9,648 nt of DNA from Acidobacteriota bacterium (GCA_021782675.1 JAJXUS010000046.1:1-9648); one strand, 5' to 3'. Positions 1 to 6,406 are shown, counted from the stretch's first letter. The notes: generated from the letters alone by a model not told the origin. A program made the numbers and translations.

Positions 1-1
1 T

Positions 2-118
2 AACCTGGCCAGCTACAACACCCCCGACAGCAACATCTCCGCCACAACCTTCGGGCAGATCACCAGTACCCGTTCCCCGCAACGCCAGACGCAGTTCTCC
101 GTGGACTACCAATTCTGA
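2..118 (+). CDS. C-terminal end of an Oar-like TonB-dependent outer-membrane receptor (partial)
   Basis: Only the last 38 codons are present; the gene begins before the window. The frame is open from base 2 to the TGA at 116-118. The visible residues (NLASYNTPDSN... then FGQITSTRSPQRQTQFSVDYQF) look like the final beta-strands of large acidobacterial carboxypeptidase-regulatory-like/TonB-dependent receptors, which often end with FGxITxTRxxRxxQFxxxYxF. The last residue is an aromatic Phe preceded by alternating hydrophobic and polar residues, the usual outer-membrane beta-barrel assembly signal. Such receptors import large or scarce ligands using TonB energy, but the substrate cannot be read from this fragment. 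The match is from memory of the family's C-terminal signature; another outer-membrane beta-barrel remains possible. Confidence 0.7.
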   Translation, partial: NLASYNTPDSNISATTFGQITSTRSPQRQTQFSVDYQF

Positions 119-139
119 CGGAATCTGCTGACGGTCAAC

Positions 140-183
140 AGCAAGGACAGCCTTCCAGGGTGTCCTTGCTCTGTTTCGCATTT
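140..183 (+). terminator. Probable rho-independent terminator of the receptor gene
   Basis: A perfect 10-bp inverted repeat, AGCAAGGACA at 140-149 and TGTCCTTGCT at 161-170, encloses an 11-nt loop. It lies 21 bp after the receptor stop codon. The downstream side (CTGTTTCGCATTT) is only moderately T-rich, so it is a good hairpin with a weak U-tract. It overlaps the earliest possible start (GTG 160) of the next open frame, which argues that the real start of that gene is further downstream. Confidence 0.6.
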
Positions 184-195
184 ACAATCGGACTT

Positions 196-594
196 GTGCG
201 AACCCTCTGCCTCATCGCCGTGCTGTCGCTGCTGTTCAGCGGTCCGGGAATGACGGCGAATTGTTCGGCGGGCTGCGCATCCCCGGCAGCTTCCGGCTCG
301 CACTGCGTGCTTCCGGGCAATCGCCGCGTGACGAGCCAGCGGACTGGGCATCGCTGCTGCGGCCACGCCGGCGCTCGTGCGGCATGCAGCCCCTGTGGCA
401 CAAACGTAGCTCGCGCGATGCTGAAAAGCGACGGACTGCCTGCAGTCATCGCTGAGCATTCTGCTCTCTTCGTAGCTGTCCCTCTGCATTCTGCCGTGTC
501 GCAGCCGGCGCGCATCGCCACCCATCCCGCGGAACAATCATCGCGCCTCATCGCTCGCGACTCCGGGCCATCCCCGCAACAACTCCGCATCTAG
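196..594 (+). CDS. Small exported Cys-rich protein at the head of a copper cluster
   Basis: This 132-residue product starts at GTG 196. The frame is open from GTG 160, but that codon lies inside a terminator hairpin, whereas a start at 196 gives a clean signal peptide (MRTLCLIAVLSLLFSG...). No good ribosome-binding site is visible, so GTG 220 or ATG 250 remain possible. After the leader there are seven Cys (residues 23, 27, 37, 54, 55, 64, 67), including CSAGC, HRCCGH and CSPC arrangements that would suit soft-metal binding or disulfides. The C-terminal half is low-complexity, rich in Ala, Ser, Pro and His. It resembles, from memory, unnamed small exported proteins with CC motifs found beside multicopper oxidases in acidobacteria; no named domain is recognised. 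Position 77 bp before the oxidase gene suggests a periplasmic copper-related role, which is an inference. It could also be a non-coding frame, since a frame on the opposite strand (135-590) is open too. Confidence 0.45.
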   Translation: MRTLCLIAVLSLLFSGPGMTANCSAGCASPAASGSHCVLPGNRRVTSQRTGHRCCGHAGARAACSPCGTNVARAMLKSDGLPAVIAEHSALFVAVPLHSAVSQPARIATHPAEQSSRLIARDSGPSPQQLRI

Positions 595-619
595 ACCCGC
601 TTCTCGCTGGAACCCGCGC

Positions 620-637
620 TCTGCACCTGCGTGCAGA
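620..637 (+). promoter_or_regulatory. Short perfect inverted repeat before the multicopper oxidase
   Basis: TCTGCAC (620-626) and GTGCAGA (631-637) form a perfect 7-bp inverted repeat with a 4-nt centre (CTGC), 34 bp before the oxidase ATG. It could be an RNA hairpin in the leader or an operator for a dimeric regulator. No U-tract follows, so it is not a terminator. A repeat this short can arise by chance in GC-rich DNA. Confidence 0.25.
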
Positions 638-671
638 CGCCGCCATACTTCCGTTCAGCCACAGGAGCACT

Positions 672-2084
672 ATGAGCAATCGCCGCACATTTCTGCAGCG
701 GGCCGTGGGCCTGGGAGCAGGCTTATTCGCTGCCCAGCCGCTGCTTGCCTCCGCCACCGATAACCACCGCGACACCGCCAGCGCCGAACTGATCAAACGC
801 GCCAACCGCCGCCCCACGCCAGGCTTCAACCGTCCCACTATCACGGTGGATGTGGGCGATGCGCCGTACACCATGGATGGCGACACCAAGGTCTTTCGCC
901 TGACCGCGCAGGTGATCCGGCGGCAGATCGCGCCCAACAAGACCATTACGCTGTGGGGCTATAACGGCAGCGCCCCAGGACCGACGATTCAGGTGAATCA
1001 GGGTGACCATGTGCGCGTGATCGTGCGCAATGAGCTGCCGGAGCCCACCTCCGTCCACTGGCACGGTTTCGAGGACACCATCGGCTTCGACGGGATGCCC
1101 GGCATCAGCCAGGAGCCGATTCTGCCCGGCGAATCATTCACCTACGAATTTCACATTCACCAGACGGGCACCTATTTTTACCACTCCCACATGGCCATGC
1201 AGGAGATGGCCGGGATGCTCGGCGCCTTCATCATGCATCCCCGGGTTCCCTACCATCCGTCAGCGGATAAGGATTTTGTTCTGCACTTTCAGGAATACGC
1301 CGTGCTGCCCAACAACATCGTGCCGGACACAATGAAGATGGAGTTCAACTGGCTGACCATCAACGGCCGCTCCGGGCCCGCGATCACGCCGCTGATCATC
1401 CGCCAGGGCGACTACGTCCGCATCCGCATGATCAACCTCGGCATGGATCATCACCCGATCCACATCCACGGCCACACGTTTTATGTGACAGGAACGGAGG
1501 GCGGCCGCATCCCTGAGTCCGCCTGGTGGCCGGGCAACACCGTGCTGGTCGGCGTGGCGCAGGCGCGCGACGTTGAATTTGTGGCGAACAATCCTGGCGA
1601 CTGGATGCTGCACTGCCACCTGCCCCACCACATGATGAACCAGATGGCGCAGCAGGCCGGCCCCATGACACGGCGCGACTTTCCGTCATACATGCAGCGC
1701 GGCATGCGGCAAAACATGATGGGCTTGAGCCCGCTGCAAAAGCAGAACATGATGGCGATGGATATGAGCCCCACGGTGCTGCATCGTCAGGTGCAGGAGA
1801 TTGCGCCCAACGCGAACGACGTTCCAGGCTTTCCGCAGGATGCCTACATGGAGGGCCCCATGATGGATATGGAGCGCGACCCGATGCTGCAGATGCCGGA
1901 GCTGTACGGCATGCGGCCGGGCTGGAGCCGCTACTTTCAGGGCATGATGACGCTGATGCGCGTGCTGCCGCCGGAGCAATACAACGAGGTGGTGGAACGG
2001 ATGCGCCGGGCAAATCGCGCCAACGATCCCTACGCGCCGATCTTCGGCGAAGATGCCAGCCGCCGCACGACGGAGGGAGCGTGA
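672..2084 (+). CDS. Tat-exported two-domain multicopper oxidase with Met-rich C-terminal tail
   Basis: The product is 470 residues, with ATG 672 preceded by AGGAG at 663-667. The N-terminus carries a twin-arginine signal (RRTFLQ, residues 4-9, then a hydrophobic stretch ending near ASA), so it should be exported folded. All four copper-binding motifs are present: H129-W-H131-G, H171-S-H173, H261-P-I-H264-I-H266-G and H314-C-H316-LPH-H320 with a likely axial Met at 325. Only about 88 residues separate the second and third motifs, so the middle cupredoxin domain of three-domain enzymes is absent. The type 1 site lies in the second domain, as in small-laccase (type B two-domain) oxidases. Such enzymes couple one-electron oxidation of a substrate, for example Cu(I) or phenolics, to reduction of O2 to water. 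Residues 326-470 form an extension with about 20 Met in MM, MxM and MxxM arrangements, as in proteins that handle Cu(I). Cuprous oxidase or copper tolerance is the best inference; laccase activity is the alternative. The stop overlaps the start of the downstream efflux gene. Confidence 0.93.
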   Translation: MSNRRTFLQRAVGLGAGLFAAQPLLASATDNHRDTASAELIKRANRRPTPGFNRPTITVDVGDAPYTMDGDTKVFRLTAQVIRRQIAPNKTITLWGYNGSAPGPTIQVNQGDHVRVIVRNELPEPTSVHWHGFEDTIGFDGMPGISQEPILPGESFTYEFHIHQTGTYFYHSHMAMQEMAGMLGAFIMHPRVPYHPSADKDFVLHFQEYAVLPNNIVPDTMKMEFNWLTINGRSGPAITPLIIRQGDYVRIRMINLGMDHHPIHIHGHTFYVTGTEGGRIPESAWWPGNTVLVGVAQARDVEFVANNPGDWMLHCHLPHHMMNQMAQQAGPMTRRDFPSYMQRGMRQNMMGLSPLQKQNMMAMDMSPTVLHRQVQEIAPNANDVPGFPQDAYMEGPMMDMERDPMLQMPELYGMRPGWSRYFQGMMTLMRVLPPEQYNEVVERMRRANRANDPYAPIFGEDASRRTTEGA

Positions 2085-3667
2085 GCGCGATGAAAGATAT
2101 TCGACCTTTTCTTGTGATCTTCGGCAGCACACTGCTGTCCGCTGCCCTGGCCATGGCGCAACAGACGCCGGCCATGCAGATGCCACGCGATATGCAGATG
2201 ACTCCCGGCGAGCGCAGTATCGATGCGCCCGCAGCGAAAGCTGCCAACAGCCTGCGTGCTTCCGAGAAGGAGCAGGCGGGGCAGCCGCGCGTGGCCCCGG
2301 CGGGCAGCGATGCACAGTCGGTCACCCAGCCAACGCTGACCATGCAGGAACCGGAGAATCCCTTGCGGCATACTGGGGCCACACTGCCAGCGCCGGATTT
2401 GCTGGCGGATGTAAGGCGGCGTGCGCCACTCAGTCTGGCCGGCCTCGAAGCGTGGGCAATCGGGCACAATCCGACGCTGGCCGAAGCACGCGCCGCGGTT
2501 GATCGCGCCAAGGCGCAGGCGCGGCAGGCGGGGCTTTATCCCAACCCGTCGATCGGATACAACGGCGATGAGATTCGCGGCGGCAGTTACGGCGGCGGGG
2601 AGCAGGGCGGGTATGTCCAGCAGACCGTGGTGCTGGGCGGCAAGCTGGGGTTGCGACGCGCGACATACCGGGAGCAGGCGGCGGCCAACAGTATCGGCGT
2701 GGCGGAACAACAGGCCCGGGTGCGCGCCGGCGTCGAACAGTCGTTCTACCGGGCGCTGGCGGCGCAGGCCATGGTGGCGGCACGGCAAGAGTTGCTGGCG
2801 GTGTCCGAAGATGCGCTGACGACGGCGCGGCAGCTCGCGAATGCGGGCCAGGCGGACGCGCCCGACATTTTGCAGGCGGAGGTACAGGTCGAGCAGGCAC
2901 AGATCGATGACGCCGCCGCGCAGAGGGCGTATCTGGCGCGCTTTCGCGAGCTGACCGTCGTGGCCAGCCAGCCAGAGCTGCCGCCGAGCCCGCTTCAGGG
3001 TGATCTGGAAGCATTGCCGCAGCCTGCCTCAGTACCGCAGGCGGACGCGATTGCTAGCGGCAGTCCGGAGACAAAGCGGGCCGCTGCGCAGGTCCGTGTC
3101 GCCCGGGCGCAGTTGCACGCGGCGCGACGGGAAGCGGTTCCAGATTTAACCCTGCGCGCCGGCGAGTGGTGGAGCGGCGAATTCACGTCGGGCACGCAGC
3201 ACGCTTCCGGTCCGATGAGCTTCGCGTCGGCGGCCATCGACCTGCCGCTGTGGAATCGCAACCAGGGCAATGTGCAGGCCGCGGATGCGGAGGTGCACCG
3301 CGCTGCGGCGGAGGTGACGCGCACCCAGCTTGCCGTGCGGCGCCGCGTCGCCATGCTGCAAGAGCAGTACGCGACAGCGCACATGGCGGCCGAGCGCTAT
3401 CGCCTGCAGATGCTGCCGCAGGCGCAGCGCGCCTACCAGCTCTCCAGCATGAAGTATCGGCAGATGGGCTCGGGCTATTCGCAGGTGCTGCTGTCGCAGC
3501 GGACTTTGTTTGAGCTGCGCGTGGCCTACGTGCGTGCGCTGCAGCAGGCGTGGCAGGCGGCAATTGCGCTCAAAAATGACGCGCTCACCGGCGGGCTGGA
3601 TGCCTCGATGAACGATGGATCGCACTCCGTGGAGATCAACCTGCCGACCGCGGCCGGCCAACCCTGA
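2081..3667 (+). CDS. TolC/CzcC-family outer-membrane efflux protein with Met-rich N-terminus
   Basis: This 528-residue protein should form the outer-membrane channel of a tripartite metal efflux pump. GTG 2081 overlaps the oxidase stop (GTGA), suggesting translational coupling. GGAGG at 2072-2076 sits 4 nt before it, the same spacing as for the oxidase; ATG 2090 is an alternative that drops three residues. A signal peptide (hydrophobic core near residues 10-24) with likely cleavage at AMA|QQ around residue 26 is followed by a short Met-rich stretch (Met 32, 34, 38, 40) that could bind Cu(I) or Ag(I). From about residue 117 the pattern is that of outer-membrane efflux proteins: LEAWAIGHNPTLAEARAAV, a YPNPSIGY beta-strand entry, two long Ala/Gln/Arg-rich helical hairpins, a central strand region with DLPLWNRNQGN near residues 387-397, and a second helical repeat ending near residue 505. 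There is no lipobox Cys, unlike some CusC-type channels. Substrate is inferred from the Met motif and the neighbouring oxidase. No pump or adaptor gene follows in the window. Confidence 0.9.
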   Translation: MSAMKDIRPFLVIFGSTLLSAALAMAQQTPAMQMPRDMQMTPGERSIDAPAAKAANSLRASEKEQAGQPRVAPAGSDAQSVTQPTLTMQEPENPLRHTGATLPAPDLLADVRRRAPLSLAGLEAWAIGHNPTLAEARAAVDRAKAQARQAGLYPNPSIGYNGDEIRGGSYGGGEQGGYVQQTVVLGGKLGLRRATYREQAAANSIGVAEQQARVRAGVEQSFYRALAAQAMVAARQELLAVSEDALTTARQLANAGQADAPDILQAEVQVEQAQIDDAAAQRAYLARFRELTVVASQPELPPSPLQGDLEALPQPASVPQADAIASGSPETKRAAAQVRVARAQLHAARREAVPDLTLRAGEWWSGEFTSGTQHASGPMSFASAAIDLPLWNRNQGNVQAADAEVHRAAAEVTRTQLAVRRRVAMLQEQYATAHMAAERYRLQMLPQAQRAYQLSSMKYRQMGSGYSQVLLSQRTLFELRVAYVRALQQAWQAAIALKNDALTGGLDASMNDGSHSVEINLPTAAGQP

Positions 3668-3736
3668 GCCTCGATCATCCATTCCCACACGGGAAGCGAT
3701 CCGTCAGCACCGCGCACCGCCACAGGAGAACGCCGT

Positions 3737-4447
3737 ATGCACCTTGTTTTCTGGATTTCATGGGTATCGCTGGCAGTGTCGTTCGTATCTGCGCTCTTCA
3801 TTACCGCGGACGAGTTCCGCCATCCGCAGAAAATGTGGATCATGAACGTCGTCTGGCCGGTGACAGCGCTCTATTTCAGCGTGGTGGCAGTGTGGGCGTA
3901 TCTTCGCATTGGCCGCCCAATGGCCCGGCACGCCGGAACGCAGCACGCGCCCGCTGCCATGCGCTCCACCGGCGAGAGGACCGCCGCAGCCCGCAACCCG
4001 TCATGGAGCCAGACCGCCGTCTCCACCAGCCATTGTGGAGCGGGCTGCACCCTGGGGGACATTGTGGCGGAGTTTTCGTTGGCCGCACTGGCGCTGACGC
4101 TGTGGGGCCGGACGCTCTACGCCGCCTTCGCCGGCGATCTGCTGCTGGCCTGGCTGCTGGGAATTCTCTTTCAGTACTTCAGCATTAAACCGATGCGCAG
4201 TCTGTCGGCGGCCGAGGCGCTGGTGGCGGCGATCAAAGCCGACACCCTCTCCATTCTCAGCTTTGAAGTGGGCTTGTTCGGCTGGATGGCATTCAGCTAT
4301 TTTGTGCTTTTTCCTCATCCGCATCTCACGCCGTTTCAGCCTGCGTACTGGTTCATGATGCAGGTTGGCATGGTGCTCGGCTACTTCACCGCCTATCCCA
4401 TGAACCGCTGGCTGATCCGCGCCCGGTGGAAAGAGGCAATGGGCTGA
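3737..4447 (+). CDS. DUF4396 integral membrane protein with HCGAGC motif
   Basis: The product is 236 residues with ATG 3737 and AGGAGA at 3723-3728. Two N-terminal membrane segments (about residues 3-23 and 34-56) are followed by a variable, charged linker (about 57-95). A conserved-looking block follows, H99-C100-G-A-G-C104-T-L-G-D108, leading into about four more segments (near 109-130, 133-150, 172-192 and 204-222). The ending YFTAYPMNRWLI...WKEAM is the other hallmark I associate with the DUF4396 family, whose function is not established to my knowledge. The paired Cys and His at a membrane boundary would suit metal or heme contact or redox chemistry, but this is inference. Position 69 bp after the TolC-like gene, on the same strand, suggests membership of the copper cluster. 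It is not a recognisable RND, ATPase or CopD-type transporter. Confidence 0.85.
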   Translation: MHLVFWISWVSLAVSFVSALFITADEFRHPQKMWIMNVVWPVTALYFSVVAVWAYLRIGRPMARHAGTQHAPAAMRSTGERTAAARNPSWSQTAVSTSHCGAGCTLGDIVAEFSLAALALTLWGRTLYAAFAGDLLLAWLLGILFQYFSIKPMRSLSAAEALVAAIKADTLSILSFEVGLFGWMAFSYFVLFPHPHLTPFQPAYWFMMQVGMVLGYFTAYPMNRWLIRARWKEAMG

Positions 4448-4454
4448 GCATGCT

Positions 4455-4488
4455 CGCCTGCCTGAACGCGCAAAGGCCGCAGGCGCGT
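4455..4488. terminator. Possible weak hairpin between convergent genes
   Basis: The 49-bp gap between the DUF4396 stop and the cupin stop holds two overlapping inverted repeats: CGCCTGC (4455-4461) with GCAGGCG (4479-4485), and ACGCGC (4466-4471) with GCGCGT (4483-4488). They are mutually exclusive and neither has a U-tract on either strand. The location fits a terminator serving both converging units, but the sequence support is weak. Confidence 0.25.
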
Positions 4489-4496
4489 GGGCTCCG

Positions 4497-4862
4497 TCAT
4501 ATCCAGATGTCATTGGCGGCCGTACGATCGCCACCTTCGTTCCCTGTGTTTTGGACTCCGCGGGGTTCAATCAACAGCAGCTTCACCTCATCCTGCGCAT
4601 ACGGCTTGTGGCGCGTTCCCTTCGGAACGACGAACAACTCACCGGGGCCAAGCTGTACGGCCCTGTCCGGAAAGTCGATGCGCAGCGAACCCTCTATCAC
4701 CAGAAACGTCTCGTCGGTCTCGGGATGATCGTGCCATACAAAATCTCCCTGTAACCGAACGACCTTAAACTGGTAGTCGTTCATTTCGGCAATCACTCTC
4801 GGCGCCCAGTGTTCGGTAAGCCGCGAAAACTTCTCCTGCAGGTTCACCACCGTACGATCCAT
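4497..4862 (-). CDS. Small single-domain cupin protein
   Basis: This 121-residue protein is a single cupin barrel of the cupin_2 type. Motif 1 is clear: H44-D-H46-PETD-E51 followed by TFLVIEGSLRI, containing the G58 turn. Motif 2 follows as GPGELFVVPKGTRH, with P80 and H85. H44, H46, E51 and H85 form the usual four-residue metal site (Fe, Mn, Zn or Ni). GGAGGAG lies just before the ATG (complement of 4867-4873). The gene starts 14 bp after the galE stop and is almost certainly co-transcribed with it. Small cupins of this kind include sugar-phosphate isomerases, dioxygenases and binding proteins, and the sequence does not separate these. A sugar-related role is suggested only by the galE neighbour. 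Confidence 0.85.
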   Translation of the reverse strand: MDRTVVNLQEKFSRLTEHWAPRVIAEMNDYQFKVVRLQGDFVWHDHPETDETFLVIEGSLRIDFPDRAVQLGPGELFVVPKGTRHKPYAQDEVKLLLIEPRGVQNTGNEGGDRTAANDIWI

Positions 4863-4876
4863 CGTGTCTCCTCCGC

Positions 4877-5845
4877 CTACGCGTAGCGCTTCTGGTGCCA
4901 GCGCCAGGCGTCCGCCAAAATCTGATCGAGGCTGGCGAACTGCGGCTTCCAGCCGAGCTCGCGCTGGATCTTTTCGGAACTGGCTACCAGCACTGCGGGG
5001 TCGCCCGGCCGTCGCGCCACTTCCTCCACCGCAATGGTGCGGCCGGTGGCGCGGCGCGCGGCGTCAATCACCTGGCGTACGGTGAATCCCTGGCCATTGC
5101 CGAGGTTGTAGACCAGGCGCGGCTTCTCAGCGAGCGCGGTCAGCGCCAGCCGGTGCGCCTCGGCAAGATCATGCACGTGGATGTAGTCGCGGATGCAGGT
5201 TCCATCGGGCGTTGGGTAATCCGTGCCGTAGATGCGAATACTGGCGCGGCGGCCCAAGGCGACATCGAGAATGAGCGGAATCAGGTGCGACTCCGGCTCA
5301 TGCGACTCTCCGTAATCGGCCGTGGCGCCGGCCACGTTGAAGTAGCGCAGGCTGGCGGAGCGCAGGCCATGGATGCGCTCCAGCCAGGGCAGGATTTGTT
5401 CGACCAGCAGCTTCGATTCCCCGTACGGATTCGTCGGATGCAAAGCCGCATCTTCACGGATGGGCGTGGATTCCGGCTCCCCGTAGACAGCGGCGGTTGA
5501 GGAGAACACAAACTTCTTCACGCCCGCAGACAGCATCGCCTCCAGCAGGCTGAGCGTACCAGCGGTGTTGTTGCGGAAGTAGCGCTCCGGCTGCTGCATG
5601 CTCTCGCCCGCTTCAATCAACGCGGCAAAATGCAGCACAGCCTCAACCGAGTTACTTTTGAGAGTCTCTTCGACCGCAACGCGGTCGGCAATGTCGGCCC
5701 GCACGAAGCGGACACCCGCGGGCAGGCTCGCCTGTTTCGCGTGGCAGAGGTTGTCGAGGATGGTGACGGAATCACCCTGAGAATGCAACAGACGCGCCAC
5801 CGTTCCCCCGATATACCCGGCGCCTCCAGTAATCAGAACGTTCAC
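4877..5845 (-). CDS. galE: UDP-glucose 4-epimerase
   Basis: GalE interconverts UDP-glucose and UDP-galactose in the cytoplasm using bound NAD, feeding galactose use (Leloir pathway) and polysaccharide synthesis. The start chosen is GTG 5845, giving 322 residues, close to the family norm. It is preceded by AAGGAGA at the right spacing and leads straight into VNVLITGGAGYIGG. A longer frame reaches upstream to 5947 but adds a non-homologous Arg-rich stretch. The NAD-binding glycine motif is GGAGYIG (residues 7-13), the adenine-ribose acidic residue is D31 in ILDNL, and the catalytic set is S116/T117 in SSTAAVYG with Y141-GES-K145. The segment with RYFNVAGA and the later RRPGDPA and GW motifs are typical of GalE. 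Related epimerases with other UDP-sugar substrates (UDP-GlcNAc, UDP-xylose) cannot be excluded from sequence alone. The cupin gene lies downstream in the same transcript. Confidence 0.92.
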   Translation of the reverse strand: MNVLITGGAGYIGGTVARLLHSQGDSVTILDNLCHAKQASLPAGVRFVRADIADRVAVEETLKSNSVEAVLHFAALIEAGESMQQPERYFRNNTAGTLSLLEAMLSAGVKKFVFSSTAAVYGEPESTPIREDAALHPTNPYGESKLLVEQILPWLERIHGLRSASLRYFNVAGATADYGESHEPESHLIPLILDVALGRRASIRIYGTDYPTPDGTCIRDYIHVHDLAEAHRLALTALAEKPRLVYNLGNGQGFTVRQVIDAARRATGRTIAVEEVARRPGDPAVLVASSEKIQRELGWKPQFASLDQILADAWRWHQKRYA

Positions 5846-5908
5846 CAATCTTCTCCTTATCTGTCTTGAGTTTGCCGGTATTTCTAAATGTTTTCGACCA
5901 CCGCATGC

Positions 5909-5965
5909 CAGCCCCTGACGCCGGGCGGCTGCTCTCAATCCTTGCACACTTCAGACTGAGGCAGC
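5909..5965 (+). ncRNA. Candidate structured RNA just upstream of an orphan terminator
   Basis: GCTGC(T)CTCA at 5928-5937 pairs with TGAGGCAGC at 5957-5965, giving a 9-bp stem with one bulged T and a 19-nt loop. One base later the terminator stem begins. An alternative stem, CAGCC (5909-5913) with GGCTG (5927-5931), shares bases with the first, so the two are mutually exclusive. No protein gene on the + strand leads into the terminator, so a small RNA ending there is a reasonable reading. The 5' end is unknown and no good promoter could be fixed. The same DNA read on the - strand would be the galE leader, so the structure could belong there instead. Confidence 0.3.
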
Positions 5966-5966
5966 G

Positions 5967-5998
5967 AACCGGGATTCGTGGGACCGCATCCCGGTTTT
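5967..5998 (+). terminator. Strong rho-independent terminator with no obvious gene upstream
   Basis: AACCGGGAT (5967-5975) and ATCCCGGTT (5988-5996) form a perfect 9-bp stem with a 12-nt loop, and the right arm runs into TTTT then AA. This is a convincing intrinsic terminator for + strand transcription. On the - strand only two U residues would follow the stem, so it is oriented for + transcripts. The nearest gene upstream, galE, is on the - strand and points away. The terminator must therefore serve a small unannotated transcript, or shield tonB from stray transcription. Confidence 0.65.
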
Positions 5999-6259
5999 AA
6001 TGGGTGCAAGGTTAATTTTGATGTACCCCGCATTTGCTTCGTGCGAAATCTCTTCCAAAATGGGAAACTTATGGCATACTCAGTGGCAAACATACTCAAC
6101 TCTGAGCAGGAAAGGTCCCGGGGATATTTGTACGCCTCAGGGCCGCAAATAGACGTACGGGCTTTGCTGCAACCCGCGGGTGCTCCCCCAACCATGGCCA
6201 CCCCGGGCGACAGAGTTCAGCGAAAGCAATGCGTATCCCGGGCGGAGAGCATCAAAGTC
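5999..6259. other. Non-coding spacer with palindromes, upstream part of the tonB leader region
   Basis: No convincing gene is seen here on either strand. The stretch is less GC-rich than its surroundings around 6000-6100. Small symmetric elements are visible: a 10-bp palindrome ACCCGCGGGT at 6172-6181, ATTTG/CAAAT arms around 6125-6150, and CCCGGGCG occurring twice about 35 bp apart near 6202 and 6237. No clear sigma-70 or sigma-54 promoter could be fixed by eye. Confidence 0.4.
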
Positions 6260-6406
6260 GGTAACCGCTCGAAAAAGTTTTCGGTCACCTCGATCCAGCT
6301 TTTTCGCGCGGAACCAGACGGAGACGTCTGAAAGCCGGAAAGTCGTGTTCTCGAAGTTTGTTCGATTTTGAAAATTACTCTGACTGGAACGAGCCAGGCT
6401 GTCAGA
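6260..6406 (+). promoter_or_regulatory. Run of four small hairpins in front of tonB
   Basis: Four inverted repeats follow each other within 147 bp. GGTAACCG (6260-6267) pairs with CGGTCACC (6282-6289) with one mismatch. CAGACG (6315-6320) pairs with CGTCTG (6325-6330) around a GAGA tetraloop. TCGAA (6351-6355) pairs with TTCGA (6361-6365) and is followed by TTTT. TCTGA/TCAGA with inner CTGG/CCAG spans 6379-6406. Their density suggests a structured leader RNA for tonB or a small RNA. No known riboswitch class was recognised. Each stem alone is short enough to be chance. Confidence 0.3.

Noticed and set aside
135..590. Open frame of 151 codons on the - strand
   Set aside because: It opposes the small Cys-rich + strand gene and overlaps the terminator. 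It has no signal peptide or domain pattern; the + strand frame fits the context better, although neither is certain.
1432..2511. Long open frame of 359 codons on the - strand
   Set aside because: It lies opposite the oxidase and TolC-like genes, which have clear motifs. Its translation is rich in Ala, Ser, Arg and Pro with no domain pattern, as expected for an antisense shadow in GC-rich DNA.
2030..2788. Open frame of 252 codons on the - strand
   Set aside because: Antisense to the TolC-like gene, with no recognisable motif and no ribosome-binding site of note.
5846..5947. 34-codon N-terminal extension of galE
   Set aside because: The added residues are Arg-rich and unlike any GalE. GTG 5845 has a good AAGGAGA site and begins exactly at the Rossmann beta-strand.
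5978..6331. Open frame of 117 codons on the + strand in the galE-tonB gap
   Set aside because: It starts at a GTG inside the terminator hairpin loop, has no ribosome-binding site, and its translation shows no domain. A later ATG at 6071 also lacks a good site.
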